DNA from: Bacteroides sp.
GTDB lineage: Bacteria > Bacteroidota > Bacteroidia > Bacteroidales > Bacteroidaceae
Reading direction: 5' to 3'
Length of the DNA stretch: 51,439 nucleotides
Assembly (NCBI RefSeq): GCF_028690125.1
Contig: NZ_JAQVBV010000036.1
Coordinates: 1-51,439, forward strand
Both the position numbers and the translations under genes were made by a program. Below the pieces are notes generated by a model. The model saw only the letters and a program-made list of their open reading frames with translations, was not told the DNA's origin and did not search any database. This document shows positions 26,590 to 36,167 of this stretch, piece by piece; positions within the stretch are counted from its first letter, which is position 1; each line of letters begins with the position of its first letter.

Positions 26590-27528
26590 TTAATCGATTT
26601 TGATTCCTTTTCCAGACAACTGCGCAAAAACAGTATCCAATGAATCGCGCTCAAGAATAATTTCACTGGGACGCCACCCTTTTTCTACTCCCATTTCAGT
26701 GATACGACGTGTCATTAAATGATCATTTCCGTCAAAGTGGAACCGGAAACGAGCAGCTGTCAATTTTTCTACTTTTAAGATACCTTCTATTTTCTCGAGT
26801 TCTTCTACTAACGGAGGATTCTCAAATATAGCAACAAAAGTACTGGGGGCCATATAATTATTGAAATCACGAATTGTACCTGAAAACACAACATTTCCAT
26901 GTTCAATCATTTTAATCTCATCACATGAAGCTTGTACTTCAGAAAGAATATGAGTAGACAACATCACTGCACGATCTACAGCTATTTCTTTGATTAGGTT
27001 ACGAATTTCCACAATCTGATTAGGATCAAGTCCATTAGTCGGCTCGTCTAATACAACAAACAGTGGATTGTGTACGATTGCTTGTGCAATACCTACACGT
27101 TGTTGGTATCCACCTGACAAATTACTGATAAGACGTTTACTAAAGTGCATGATACCACACTTTTCTTTTGCAAAGTCTACAGCTGCTCTAATACTGTTTG
27201 GTTCCATACGGCGAAGTTGCGCACAGTAAACCAAATATTCGTCTACCGTAAAATCAGAATACAAAGGCGGTTTCTGAGGAAGAAAGCCTATGTACTTTTT
27301 GGCTTCCACCGGATTTTCTCTCAAACTAATGCCGTTTATAAAAACTTCGCCTTCCGTTTGATTTAACACACCACACATGATGTTCATAGTAGTCGACTTC
27401 CCTGCACCATTGGAGCCCAACAGACCGAAAACACCTTTTTTCTTGATTTCAAGATTAATGTCTCGAATAGCCCATTGCACACTGTAACGATGTGAAAGAT
27501 GCTCTACCCTCACAATAGATTCATTCAT
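26590..27528 (-). CDS. ABC transporter ATPase, GldA-like, copy A
   Basis: The protein has 312 residues and is the first gene of the ABC run. Walker A GSNGAGKST is at 38-46, with signature LSGGYQQRVGIAQ, Walker B FVVLDEPTNGLDP and STHILSEV switch. The start MNESIVRVEHLSHRYSV is unambiguous and serves as guide for the paralogue's start. It has a consensus promoter 132-163 bp upstream, which probably drives all four ABC genes and perhaps the SusC/SusD set beyond. No regulator gene lies beside it. Confidence 0.93.
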   Translation of the reverse strand: MNESIVRVEHLSHRYSVQWAIRDINLEIKKKGVFGLLGSNGAGKSTTMNIMCGVLNQTEGEVFINGISLRENPVEAKKYIGFLPQKPPLYSDFTVDEYLVYCAQLRRMEPNSIRAAVDFAKEKCGIMHFSKRLISNLSGGYQQRVGIAQAIVHNPLFVVLDEPTNGLDPNQIVEIRNLIKEIAVDRAVMLSTHILSEVQASCDEIKMIEHGNVVFSGTIRDFNNYMAPSTFVAIFENPPLVEELEKIEGILKVEKLTAARFRFHFDGNDHLMTRRITEMGVEKGWRPSEIILERDSLDTVFAQLSGKGIKID

Positions 27529-28079
27529 AACACTTAGTTAATAAGTTAAATATCTTATAAATACATTAAACTCACAATTGGATGTATTAGGCTATTATAA
27601 AGAAAGAATGTGTATTTTAACTTTGTGTTGTCCTTGTTTATAAATTCCTAAAAACTCTGCAAAATTATAAACCTTTATAATTATACGCAAATTTTTCAGG
27701 TTTTAGTTTTATATGCACTTTTTTTTCAAAAACTTAATAAATAGCATATAGTCAGCAATATAAGCAATAAACCGGTAATAATCACAAAACAATGCACCAA
27801 TTACCGGCACATAAGCAAAGATCTGATTTCCAAAAGTCAAATAATGGCAGCCAAAACTTTAACCTTTATTAGCGATTTGGTAAGAGATTGTCTTTTTTAG
27901 CAAATTTAATAAAAAAGAGAGATAAATAGCGAACAAAAAAAGGATCCTTGTTTTTCAAATAAACTATTTCTTTTACTCTATTTTTCTTAACCTAATTTTA
28001 TCTTTTCTACTATTAAACCTTTCACATTTGATATTGTCTAACACAAATGAATATAATATATATTTTACGATACTAAACC
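27529..28079. other. 551-bp divergent intergenic region
   Basis: This separates the leftward ABC operon from the rightward RND efflux operon. It contains the ABC promoter (27660-27691) and an 8-bp inverted repeat (CCGGTAAT at 27772-27779, ATTACCGG at 27800-27807) of unknown purpose. TAACTTTG at 27620-27627 resembles a rightward -7 box but has no -33 box and is far from the efflux genes. I cannot find a convincing promoter just before 28080; the nearest is CACATTTG at 28023-28030. Confidence 0.5.
27660..27691 (-). promoter_or_regulatory. Promoter of the ABC operon
   Basis: On the minus strand TTTG (27691-27688) is followed after exactly 20 nt by TAATTTTG (27667-27660), both boxes matching the Bacteroides consensus. 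The start point near 27654 gives a leader of about 125 nt before the ATG at 27528. Confidence 0.7.
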
Positions 28080-29165
28080 ATGAATAAAAAGACAAAATGG
28101 GGCATCATTATACTAGTAGGTGCCGGAATCATTGCTGGAGGAATTTATTCACAATTACCAAAAACGAACGACGAACTGGCAGTTGCTGACAAATTAATGA
28201 GCACTAATAAGAAGAATGGAAAGAAAATTCTGAACGTTAATGCTAAAGTCATAAAACCACAACTATTAACAGACGGATTTCCAGTTATAGGTTTGCTTAA
28301 ACCTGACGAAGAGGTTGATTTATCTTTTGAAACATCCGGAAAAGTAATTGAAATAAACTTTGAAGAAGGTACGCCCGTAAAAAAAGGGCAAATTCTCGCA
28401 AAGGTAAATGATCGGCAACTGCAAGCACAACTGCAAAGATTAGTGGCACAATTAAAATTAGCAGAAGACCGCGTATTCCGCCAAGATGCTTTATTAAAGC
28501 GAGATGCTGTCAGCAAAGAAGCTTATGAACAAGTAAAAACCGATCTGGCTATTCTCAATGCAGATATAGAAATAGTGAAAGCAAACATTGCATTGACAGA
28601 ACTTCACGCTCCGTTTGACGGTATAATCGGCCTTCGACAAATCAGTGTCGGCTCCTATGCTTCGCCAACTACCATAATTGCCAAGCTAACTAAAATTGCA
28701 CCGCTCAAAGTGGAATTTTCTGTGCCTGAACGTTATGCTACACAAATAAAAAAAGGTACAAATTTAAGTTTTAAGGTCGAAGGGAAACTAGATGCTTTCA
28801 ACGCACAAGTATATGCAGTAGAATCTACTATTGATCCTAATCTACATCAGTTTACCGCTCGTGCACTTTATCCAAATAGCAATCGTGCATTACTTCCCGG
28901 CCGTTACGCCAGTATTTTGTTAAAAAAAGAAGAAATACGAGACGCCATTGCTATTCCAACAGAAGCAATTCAACCGGAAATGGGAAAAGACAAAGTTTTC
29001 TTATATAAATCGGGCAAAGTTGAACCTGTGGAAGTTATAACAGGAATTCGTAATGAGGCTGAAGTACAAATTACCAGAGGATTACAGATAGGAGATACTA
29101 TAATTACTTCCGGAGTAATGCAGCTTCGTCTAGGTTTACCTGTTACTTTGGATAACATTGATTAA
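28080..29165 (+). CDS. RND efflux periplasmic adaptor (membrane fusion protein)
   Basis: The protein has 361 residues. An N-terminal membrane anchor lies at about residues 7-24 (GIIILVGAGIIAGGIY). A barrel-sandwich/lipoyl half follows (VDLSFETSGKVIEINFEEGTPVKKGQILAKV near 78), an alpha-hairpin (about 110-165), the second lipoyl half (LHAPFDGIIGLRQISVGSYAS), a beta-barrel domain and a C-terminal membrane-proximal domain. It links the inner-membrane pump 12 bp downstream to the outer-membrane channel. It is the first gene of a three-gene operon. The substrate is unknown; likely drugs, bile acids or other toxic amphiphiles by family analogy. Confidence 0.93.
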   Translation: MNKKTKWGIIILVGAGIIAGGIYSQLPKTNDELAVADKLMSTNKKNGKKILNVNAKVIKPQLLTDGFPVIGLLKPDEEVDLSFETSGKVIEINFEEGTPVKKGQILAKVNDRQLQAQLQRLVAQLKLAEDRVFRQDALLKRDAVSKEAYEQVKTDLAILNADIEIVKANIALTELHAPFDGIIGLRQISVGSYASPTTIIAKLTKIAPLKVEFSVPERYATQIKKGTNLSFKVEGKLDAFNAQVYAVESTIDPNLHQFTARALYPNSNRALLPGRYASILLKKEEIRDAIAIPTEAIQPEMGKDKVFLYKSGKVEPVEVITGIRNEAEVQITRGLQIGDTIITSGVMQLRLGLPVTLDNID

Positions 29166-29177
29166 TACTTCCGCTTT

Positions 29178-32100
29178 ATGAATATATCCGAATTAAGCAT
29201 ACGTCGCCCGGTATTAGCCACGGTACTCACTATTATTATTCTTCTCTTTGGATTTATCGGATACAGTTATCTGGGTGTCCGCGAATACCCATCGGTAGAT
29301 AATCCAATTATCTCAGTTAGCTGTTCTTACCAAGGAGCTAATGCGGACGTTATAGAAAATCAGATCACTGAACCATTGGAGCAAAATATCAATGGTATTC
29401 CAGGCATCCGCTCATTATCCAGTGTTAGCCAACAAGGACAATCCCGTATCACAGTAGAATTTGAATTATCAGTTGATCTTGAAACTGCAGCGAATGACGT
29501 ACGAGATAAAGTTTCTCGTGCTCAACGATATCTTCCGCGCGACTGTGACCCTCCAACCGTATCGAAAGCGGATGCAGATGCTACACCTATCTTAATGGTA
29601 GCTCTACAAAGTGACAAACGTTCGCTACTTGAACTCAGTGAAATCGCAGATTTGACTGTAAAAGAGCAACTACAAACAATCTCGGATGTAAGTAGTGTGT
29701 CCATCTGGGGAGAAAAACGTTATTCTATGCGTCTATGGCTGGACCCGGTAAAAATGGCGGGATACGGTATTACTCCTATTGATGTAAAAAATGCCGTAGA
29801 CAATGAAAATGTGGAACTTCCCTCCGGTAGTATCGAGGGAAATACTACTGAATTAACAATTCGTACGTTAGGTCTCATGCATACCGCAGAAGAATTTAAT
29901 AATCTGATCATTAGAGAATCGAACAATCAGATTGTTCGATTTAGCGATATTGGACGAGCTGAATTGGGTCCTGCGGATATTAAAAGTTACATGAAGATGA
30001 ATGGTGTACCGATGGTAGGCGTTGTAGTAGTCCCTCAACCTGGTGCCAATCATATCGAAATTGCCGATGCTGTATATAAACGTATGGAGCAGATGAAGAA
30101 AGATCTGCCGGAAGATGTACATTATAATTACGGATTTGACAATACGAAATTCATTCGTGCATCTATTAACGAAGTTAAATCAACCGTATATGAAGCCTTC
30201 ATATTAGTAATCATTATTATTTTTCTTTTCCTACGAGACTGGCGAGTCACGCTGGTACCTTGTATTGTGATTCCGGTATCGCTGATAGGTGCATTCTTTG
30301 TAATGTATCTGGCAGGGTTTTCCATCAATGTACTTTCCATGTTAGCCATTGTGTTATCCGTAGGACTTGTAGTGGACGATGCTATTGTAATGACAGAAAA
30401 CATTTACATACGAATTGAACGTGGAATGAGTCCTAAAGAAGCAGGTATTGAAGGAGCAAAAGAAATATTTTTTGCTGTAATCTCAACAACCATTACTCTG
30501 GTAGCAGTATTCTTTCCTATCGTCTTCATGCAAGGTACAACCGGACGTTTGTTCCGTGAATTCAGTATTGTTATTTCAGGTTCTGTAATTATTTCATCTT
30601 TTGCCGCATTAACTTTTACCCCGATGTTGGCAACCAAGTTACTTATAAAAAGAGAGAAGCAAAACTGGTTTTATCGTAAAACAGAGCCATTTTTCAATGG
30701 AATGAACAAAGCATACAGCCGATCACTTGCAGCCTTCCTGAATCAACGTTGGATTGCTGTTCCTTTTACAATTATCATGATCTGCCTGATCGGTTTTTTA
30801 TGGAATACAATTCCCGCAGAAATGGCACCTTTGGAGGACCGCTCACAAATTACCATTAATACTCGTGGTGCCGAAGGTATCACTTATGAATATATCCGTG
30901 ATTATACAGAAAATATTAATCAGCTCGTAGATTCCATACTGCCTGATGCAGAGGCAGTCACGGCTCGTGTATCCAGTGGCAGCGGAAACGTTCAGATTAC
31001 TTTGAAAGATATGAAAGACCGTAACTATACTCAGATGGAAGTTGCCGAAAAGATTTCAAAAGTAGTACAAAAGAAAACAATGGCACGTTCATTTGTACAA
31101 CAGCAATCTTCTTTCGGAGGAAGACGAGGAAGTATGCCAATTCAATATGTACTCCAAGCCACTAATCTGGAAAAGTTACAAGAGATTTTACCTAAATTCA
31201 TGACAAAGGTATATGAAAATCCGATGTTTCAAATGGCAGATGTAGACTTGAAGTTTAGTAAACCGGAAGCACGAATTGAAATTAACCGTGACAAAGCTAG
31301 TGTTATGGGAGTAAGCACCAAAAACATAGCTCAAACTTTACAATACGGTTTGAGCGGCCAGCGTATGGGTTACTTCTACATGAACGGAAAGCAATATGAA
31401 ATTTTGGGTGAAATCAATCGGCAGCAACGTAATAAACCGTCTGATTTGAAAGCTATTTATGTCCGGAGTTCAAATGGGGACATGATGCAGTTGGATAATC
31501 TGATAGAATTGGTAAATGGTATCGCACCTCCAAAACTATATCGTTACAACCGCTTTGTTTCTGCTACTATATCCGCGGGATTAACCGAAGGGAAAACAAT
31601 TGGGCAAGGATTGGAAGAGATGGATAAAATTGCCAAAGAGACATTGGATGATAGTTTCCGTACGGCATTGACCGGAGACTCGAAAGAATACCGAGAAAGT
31701 TCTTCAAGCCTCATGTTTGCATTTATATTGGCCATTCTTTTGATTTATTTGATTCTGGCAGCACAGTTTGAAAGTTTCAAAGACCCATTTGTTATTATGC
31801 TAACTGTACCTTTAGCCATAGCCGGAGCATTGGTATTCATGCATTTTAGTGATATTACAATGAATATTTTCAGCCAGATTGGAATTATCATGTTAATCGG
31901 TCTGGTAGCTAAAAACGGAATTTTGATTGTGGAGTTTGCCAATCAAAAGCAAGAAGCCGGCGAGGATAAAATGACCGCTATCAAAGATGCGGCTTTACAA
32001 CGTCTTCGTCCAATTTTAATGACAAGTGCTTCTACTGTACTTGGATTAATTCCATTGGCATTTGCCACTGGCGAAGGTTGCAATCAGCGTATTGCTATGG

Positions 32101-32210
32101 GTACAGCAGTAGTAGGCGGAATGGTGGTTTCGACACTACTCACGATGTATATCGTTCCTGCTATTTATAGTTATATTTCAACGAATCGAATTAAAAAGCT
32201 AAAAGAATGA
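29178..32210 (+). CDS. RND-family multidrug efflux pump (AcrB/MexB type)
   Basis: The 1010 residues match the HAE-1 family (about 1030). Twelve membrane helices with two large periplasmic loops follow the usual order: TM1 near 10-30, then loop 1, then TM2-6 from about 335. The proton relay is present: Asp400 and Asp401 in SVGLVVDDAIVMTENIY, corresponding to AcrB Asp407/408, and Lys912 in GLVAKNGILIVEFANQ, corresponding to Lys940. It overlaps the channel gene by 4 bp (ATGA), indicating translational coupling. The carboxylate pair argues for drug-type rather than metal-type transport. Confidence 0.95.
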   Translation: MNISELSIRRPVLATVLTIIILLFGFIGYSYLGVREYPSVDNPIISVSCSYQGANADVIENQITEPLEQNINGIPGIRSLSSVSQQGQSRITVEFELSVDLETAANDVRDKVSRAQRYLPRDCDPPTVSKADADATPILMVALQSDKRSLLELSEIADLTVKEQLQTISDVSSVSIWGEKRYSMRLWLDPVKMAGYGITPIDVKNAVDNENVELPSGSIEGNTTELTIRTLGLMHTAEEFNNLIIRESNNQIVRFSDIGRAELGPADIKSYMKMNGVPMVGVVVVPQPGANHIEIADAVYKRMEQMKKDLPEDVHYNYGFDNTKFIRASINEVKSTVYEAFILVIIIIFLFLRDWRVTLVPCIVIPVSLIGAFFVMYLAGFSINVLSMLAIVLSVGLVVDDAIVMTENIYIRIERGMSPKEAGIEGAKEIFFAVISTTITLVAVFFPIVFMQGTTGRLFREFSIVISGSVIISSFAALTFTPMLATKLLIKREKQNWFYRKTEPFFNGMNKAYSRSLAAFLNQRWIAVPFTIIMICLIGFLWNTIPAEMAPLEDRSQITINTRGAEGITYEYIRDYTENINQLVDSILPDAEAVTARVSSGSGNVQITLKDMKDRNYTQMEVAEKISKVVQKKTMARSFVQQQSSFGGRRGSMPIQYVLQATNLEKLQEILPKFMTKVYENPMFQMADVDLKFSKPEARIEINRDKASVMGVSTKNIAQTLQYGLSGQRMGYFYMNGKQYEILGEINRQQRNKPSDLKAIYVRSSNGDMMQLDNLIELVNGIAPPKLYRYNRFVSATISAGLTEGKTIGQGLEEMDKIAKETLDDSFRTALTGDSKEYRESSSSLMFAFILAILLIYLILAAQFESFKDPFVIMLTVPLAIAGALVFMHFSDITMNIFSQIGIIMLIGLVAKNGILIVEFANQKQEAGEDKMTAIKDAALQRLRPILMTSASTVLGLIPLAFATGEGCNQRIAMGTAVVGGMVVSTLLTMYIVPAIYSYISTNRIKKLKE

Positions 32211-33562
32211 AATTAAAAGTTTTTTGCATGAAGTTTAATTTATACACTATCACTGCATGTGTCTTTCTGACGGTTTCCAGTGCGATGGCACAATCGCAGG
32301 TTCGCACATTAAAGGATTGTTTGGAAGAAGGATTACAGAATAATTATTCACTCAGTATTGTCCACAATGAGGAACAAATAAGCAAAAACAATGCTACTTT
32401 AGGAAATGCCGGTTATTTGCCAACTCTTGACTTTTCAGCCGGTTACAAAGGTAATTTGGACAATATTGAAACTAAATCTCGCTCAACCGGAGAAGTAACA
32501 AACAACAACGGAGTATATGACCAGACTGTCAATGTAGGGCTTAACCTGAATTGGACTATTTTTGACGGTTTCAATATCAGTACAACTTACAGACAGTTAA
32601 AAATATTAGAACGTCAAGGCGAAACTAATACTCGTATTGCTATTGAAGATTTCATAGCTAGCATGACCTCCGAGTATTACAACTTTATTCAACAAAAGAT
32701 CCGTTTAGCAAATTTTCGGTATGCTATGTCACTCTCTAAAGAGCGTTTGCGCATAGCAGAAGCGAGCCATCTTGTAGGCAAATTTTCGGGGTTGGATTAT
32801 CAACAAGCAAAAGTAGACTACAATGCAGACAGCGCTCAATATATTAAACAGCAAGAATTGTTACACTCTTCCTGTATCCAATTAAATGAACTTATGGCTA
32901 ACAAGAATGTAGATCAATTCATTATAATTAAAGATTCGACTATTAACATTGAAAGCGATCTGAAATTTGATGAATTGTGGAAATCAACTTTGACAATTAA
33001 TGCTTCTTTATTACGAGCCGATCAGAATACAACCCTTTCTCAATTGGATTATAAAAAAATAAATTCCCGTAATTATCCGTATCTTAAATTTAACACTGGA
33101 TATGGGTATACTTTCAACAAGTATGATATCAATGCGAACACCAGAAGAGGTGATTTAGGTTTCAATGCAGGAATCACGGTTGGTTTTAATATATTTGACG
33201 GCAACCGTCGGCGTGAAAAAAGAAATGCAAGTCTCGCCATCAAAAATAGCCGATTGGAACGTCAAGAACTTGAGTTAGCCCTCCGTTCAGATCTCAGTAA
33301 CCTATGGCAAGCATATCGCAACAATCTCCAATTACTAAATCTGGAACGACAGAATGTCGTAACTGCTAAAGACAACCACGAAATTGCTATGGAACGTTAT
33401 ATACAAGGTGAGATTTCCGGCTTCGAAGTACGTGAAGCACAAAAAAGCTTACTTGACGCGGAAGAGCGCATTCTTTCGGCTGAATACAACACCAAACTTT
33501 GTGAAATCTCACTATTGCAAATAAGTGGCAAAGTAATGCAATATCTCGAATCCGGAAACTAA
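32207..33562 (+). CDS. TolC-family outer-membrane efflux channel
   Basis: The protein has 451 residues from the ATG that overlaps the pump stop. A second ATG at 32228 gives a more compact signal peptide (MKFNLYTITACVFLTVSSAMAQ) and is also possible. The mature protein starts SQVRTLKDCLEEGLQNN, typical for TolC/OEP, and has two internal repeats with long helices (for example DFIASMTSEYYNFIQQKIRLANFRYAMSLS and RSDLSNLWQAYRNNLQLLNLERQN). It completes the tripartite pump. It converges with the next gene; only 7 bp separate the stops and no terminator hairpin is seen. Confidence 0.92.
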   Translation: MKLKVFCMKFNLYTITACVFLTVSSAMAQSQVRTLKDCLEEGLQNNYSLSIVHNEEQISKNNATLGNAGYLPTLDFSAGYKGNLDNIETKSRSTGEVTNNNGVYDQTVNVGLNLNWTIFDGFNISTTYRQLKILERQGETNTRIAIEDFIASMTSEYYNFIQQKIRLANFRYAMSLSKERLRIAEASHLVGKFSGLDYQQAKVDYNADSAQYIKQQELLHSSCIQLNELMANKNVDQFIIIKDSTINIESDLKFDELWKSTLTINASLLRADQNTTLSQLDYKKINSRNYPYLKFNTGYGYTFNKYDINANTRRGDLGFNAGITVGFNIFDGNRRREKRNASLAIKNSRLERQELELALRSDLSNLWQAYRNNLQLLNLERQNVVTAKDNHEIAMERYIQGEISGFEVREAQKSLLDAEERILSAEYNTKLCEISLLQISGKVMQYLESGN

Positions 33563-33569
33563 GCTTTAA

Positions 33570-34730
33570 CTATTCTACTAATTTAAATGGATTTTGCACT
33601 TCACCTGTATAACGGTAGAGACGTATATTACTGCCCTGCCCTTCAGCGGTGCGATAATTGTGTGAAATGTAGAAATAACCTTCTCCCAACGAACAAAAAC
33701 CTGTCGCTCCTATATTAAAGTTCCAACCATGGATACTTGTTGAATCATCCTTTAAACCTGCAGCCTTGAGAGGCACAACAAAGCCTTTCTTGATGTAAGG
33801 TACACCTTTAAGAGGCTGCTTCACAGGGCGTGCCGCACCATCTATAGCATAAAGGGAATAGTTTGGGAAATGCTTCTTCTTACCGCTATACACACACATA
33901 AACCAACTCTTGGTATAAGCGTCATATTCCAAATTCTGCACGCCATAAGTGGTATTACCTGTCATGGCAAAATATTCTCTGTCAGGCTGTGCAGGACCAT
34001 TAGTATGCATATTTTCCTGTGAGAGCGAGGTCTCATACTTACCCCACTTGCTAATATCATATTGTAACAACACTTGATAGTCATTATCAGAACGTTCCAC
34101 CTCACCATAAATGCCATAAGCCACCGTAAGATACTCTTTACCGTCCTTCTTTCCGAAGCGAGGTCCGAAGCTCACACCGTCTATACCACTACAACCGAAA
34201 CGGTGAGGTTTTTCACCCTCAACGGTAGTAACTGTAGCAAGGTAGTCATCCAATACCGTGGGTAAATAAACTGTGGACATTATACCATCTTTCTCTGCAT
34301 CCATATCCATACGCGTAATGCGTTCCACGTCGAAAATAGCAATATAGAAGGCATTATCTAGTTTTCGCAAACTCTTTTCCATCTGCAAGATACCTTTACC
34401 AATACCATCATCCTTATATTCCAGCGAGCCGTATACACGACCATCTTTCTCATTAAAATCTAAGCATCCCAAATGTCCTAAAAGTCCTTTTACTGATCCT
34501 ATAACGTTACCATTAAGATCTGCTTTAATAAGCATAGTAGTATACGAAAGATAGATATATTTACGCTCAGCATCGACAGCGATACCCTGAATGTGACCTG
34601 CTTTATAGGGGCCTGATTTAATGGTTATAGGTAGATTTTGCAACTCAGTAATCTTGCCTTGTGCTGAGACGAAAAGCGCATTTGAAATAGCCAGTAAAGC
34701 CGCTACTGTAAAGATGAAGATGTGTTTCAT
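33570..34730 (-). CDS. Secreted protein of unknown function, probable beta-propeller
   Basis: The 386-residue protein has a type I signal peptide ending VSAQ (residue 24). The body is rich in short strands of propeller type: GHIQGIAVDAERKYIYLSYTTMLIKADLNG, then LGHLGCLDFNEKDGRVYGSLEY and GVQNLEYDAYTKSWFMCVY. There is no lipobox, so a periplasmic or secreted location is likely. I do not recognise a named family or catalytic residues. It is a single gene with its own consensus promoter, convergent with the efflux operon. Confidence 0.7.
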   Translation of the reverse strand: MKHIFIFTVAALLAISNALFVSAQGKITELQNLPITIKSGPYKAGHIQGIAVDAERKYIYLSYTTMLIKADLNGNVIGSVKGLLGHLGCLDFNEKDGRVYGSLEYKDDGIGKGILQMEKSLRKLDNAFYIAIFDVERITRMDMDAEKDGIMSTVYLPTVLDDYLATVTTVEGEKPHRFGCSGIDGVSFGPRFGKKDGKEYLTVAYGIYGEVERSDNDYQVLLQYDISKWGKYETSLSQENMHTNGPAQPDREYFAMTGNTTYGVQNLEYDAYTKSWFMCVYSGKKKHFPNYSLYAIDGAARPVKQPLKGVPYIKKGFVVPLKAAGLKDDSTSIHGWNFNIGATGFCSLGEGYFYISHNYRTAEGQGSNIRLYRYTGEVQNPFKLVE

Positions 34731-34756
34731 ATTAGTATGATTCTATATTAACCCTA

Positions 34757-34787
34757 CAAAGATATACAAATCAACTCTAAATTCAAA
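34757..34787 (-). promoter_or_regulatory. Promoter of the secreted propeller-like gene
   Basis: Minus-strand TTTG (34787-34784), 19 nt, then TATCTTTG (34764-34757). Both boxes and spacing match the consensus. The start would be near 34751, about 20 nt before the ATG at 34730. Confidence 0.7.
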
Positions 34788-34895
34788 ATTCTCCCCCACC
34801 CTGAAAAGTTTTAGCTTCTTACCGAATTAAAAGTAGCTAATAAGATACTCTTGCTTTTGCCTACCTACTACCACCTCACAGACTGATTTATATAT

Positions 34896-36056
34896 TTATC
34901 CCACAATATATTTAGCAATCTTTCCTGTACGATATATAAGCCATACCAATATCCAGGAAACTAAAAAAGCAACAACAGCTGCCACAGGTATTTGCAAAGG
35001 AATCGGCACATGAATAGCTCTCGCTAACTCTACTGAAGGTCCGGTAAAGAAATAGTGAACCATATAAATGCCAAAGCCACAAACTGTAAGATTTGCCAAT
35101 GCTTCTTTCAACTTCTCTGAACGTATTTTAGCTTTCTTTGCGAGCATAAAAACGGGGATTGTCATCATTACTACATTAATAGAGCAATACGTAAAGAATA
35201 ATTCAAGCATTTCATCCGTAAAATCCGGTAGAGCTGTCATATGACGGAAACCAAAAAAAGTTATAGCATAACCAACCGCAAACATCGGAATACCAATAAT
35301 CAATGTTTTGCGCATACTCCATTCAAGATTACGCAAATAATGTCCCAACAATAAATATCCATTAAATCCGGCAAAAGCATAAAGCATACCAAATGAATTC
35401 CAAGAGCAAGTTCCCCATAAATAAACGGAAACAAACTGATAATAATAAGGAAGAAGTAATGTTACTCCCCAAGCCAACAAGAACATCAATTTAGCACGTT
35501 CTGAAGCCTTCTCAACCCATGCAGAAAAAATTGGCAAGTAAAGATAGAGTCCGATGAGCAGGTAAATATACCACATATGTACTGCCAAAATTGAGAAATT
35601 AAACGGAATAGATGCTATATATTCCATAGCTATTGAGAAGGATTGACGCATCACATCCTCACCAGCATAAGGGAAAAAATCAAGAATTATTTGAGGGCTC
35701 AGACCCAACAATCCCGTTATCCAGGGAAAAAGATTATAGAATACTGACCAGATCAGAAATGGGAAAAAGACTCTGGGTATACGTTTCTTATAAAAAGTGG
35801 AAGCATCACCCCGAACAGGTAGCAATAATGCACCTGTAATCATCGCAAATAAAGGTACACACGGACGCAATACCGCACCGTATATTGCTCCCCACAATTT
35901 TATTTCTCCAATATTAGGAGCCGTCCCGGGATAGAAGTTAAAAGGATCGGTGCAATGACAACAAACAACAGTAAACATTGCAATAAAGCGTACTACATCC
36001 AGCCAAACAATATGCTGGTTCTTTTGATTAGGTAATTCTGTCGCGGATTGCTTCAT
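34896..36056 (-). CDS. Acyltransferase-3 family membrane protein
   Basis: The 386-residue inner-membrane protein has about ten hydrophobic helices. The family signature is at the N-terminus: HIVWLDVVRFIAMFTVVCCHCTDPF, with the His of the active-site region near residue 39, and FYKKRIPRVFFPFLIWSVFYN near 87. Relatives (OafA/NolX-like) move acetyl or other acyl groups onto sugars, lipids or peptidoglycan; the acceptor here is not predictable. It lies between fumarase and the secreted protein, with a terminator-like hairpin upstream, so it is probably a single-gene unit. No frameshift is seen. Confidence 0.88.
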   Translation of the reverse strand: MKQSATELPNQKNQHIVWLDVVRFIAMFTVVCCHCTDPFNFYPGTAPNIGEIKLWGAIYGAVLRPCVPLFAMITGALLLPVRGDASTFYKKRIPRVFFPFLIWSVFYNLFPWITGLLGLSPQIILDFFPYAGEDVMRQSFSIAMEYIASIPFNFSILAVHMWYIYLLIGLYLYLPIFSAWVEKASERAKLMFLLAWGVTLLLPYYYQFVSVYLWGTCSWNSFGMLYAFAGFNGYLLLGHYLRNLEWSMRKTLIIGIPMFAVGYAITFFGFRHMTALPDFTDEMLELFFTYCSINVVMMTIPVFMLAKKAKIRSEKLKEALANLTVCGFGIYMVHYFFTGPSVELARAIHVPIPLQIPVAAVVAFLVSWILVWLIYRTGKIAKYIVG

Positions 36057-36087
36057 AAAATGGTTGGTATTAGAATAGGATGTTAGT

Positions 36088-36128
36088 AAAAAAGGGGTAC
36101 CTATACAAAAATTTACAGGTATCCCTTA
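36088..36128 (-). terminator. Hairpin after the fumarase gene
   Basis: GGGGTACCTATA (36094-36105) and TACAGGTATCCC (36114-36125) form an imperfect stem with one bulge. Read leftward it is followed by a T-run. A smaller GCTGT/ACAGC hairpin lies at about 36145-36158, close to the fumarase stop. Confidence 0.55.
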
Positions 36129-36167
36129 AAGAATTTATTTATTCAAGCTGTAAACACAGCCTTTTTC

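Noticed and set aside
27620..27627. TAACTTTG as a promoter of the efflux operon
   Set aside because: No -33 box at the right distance and about 450 bp before the first efflux gene.
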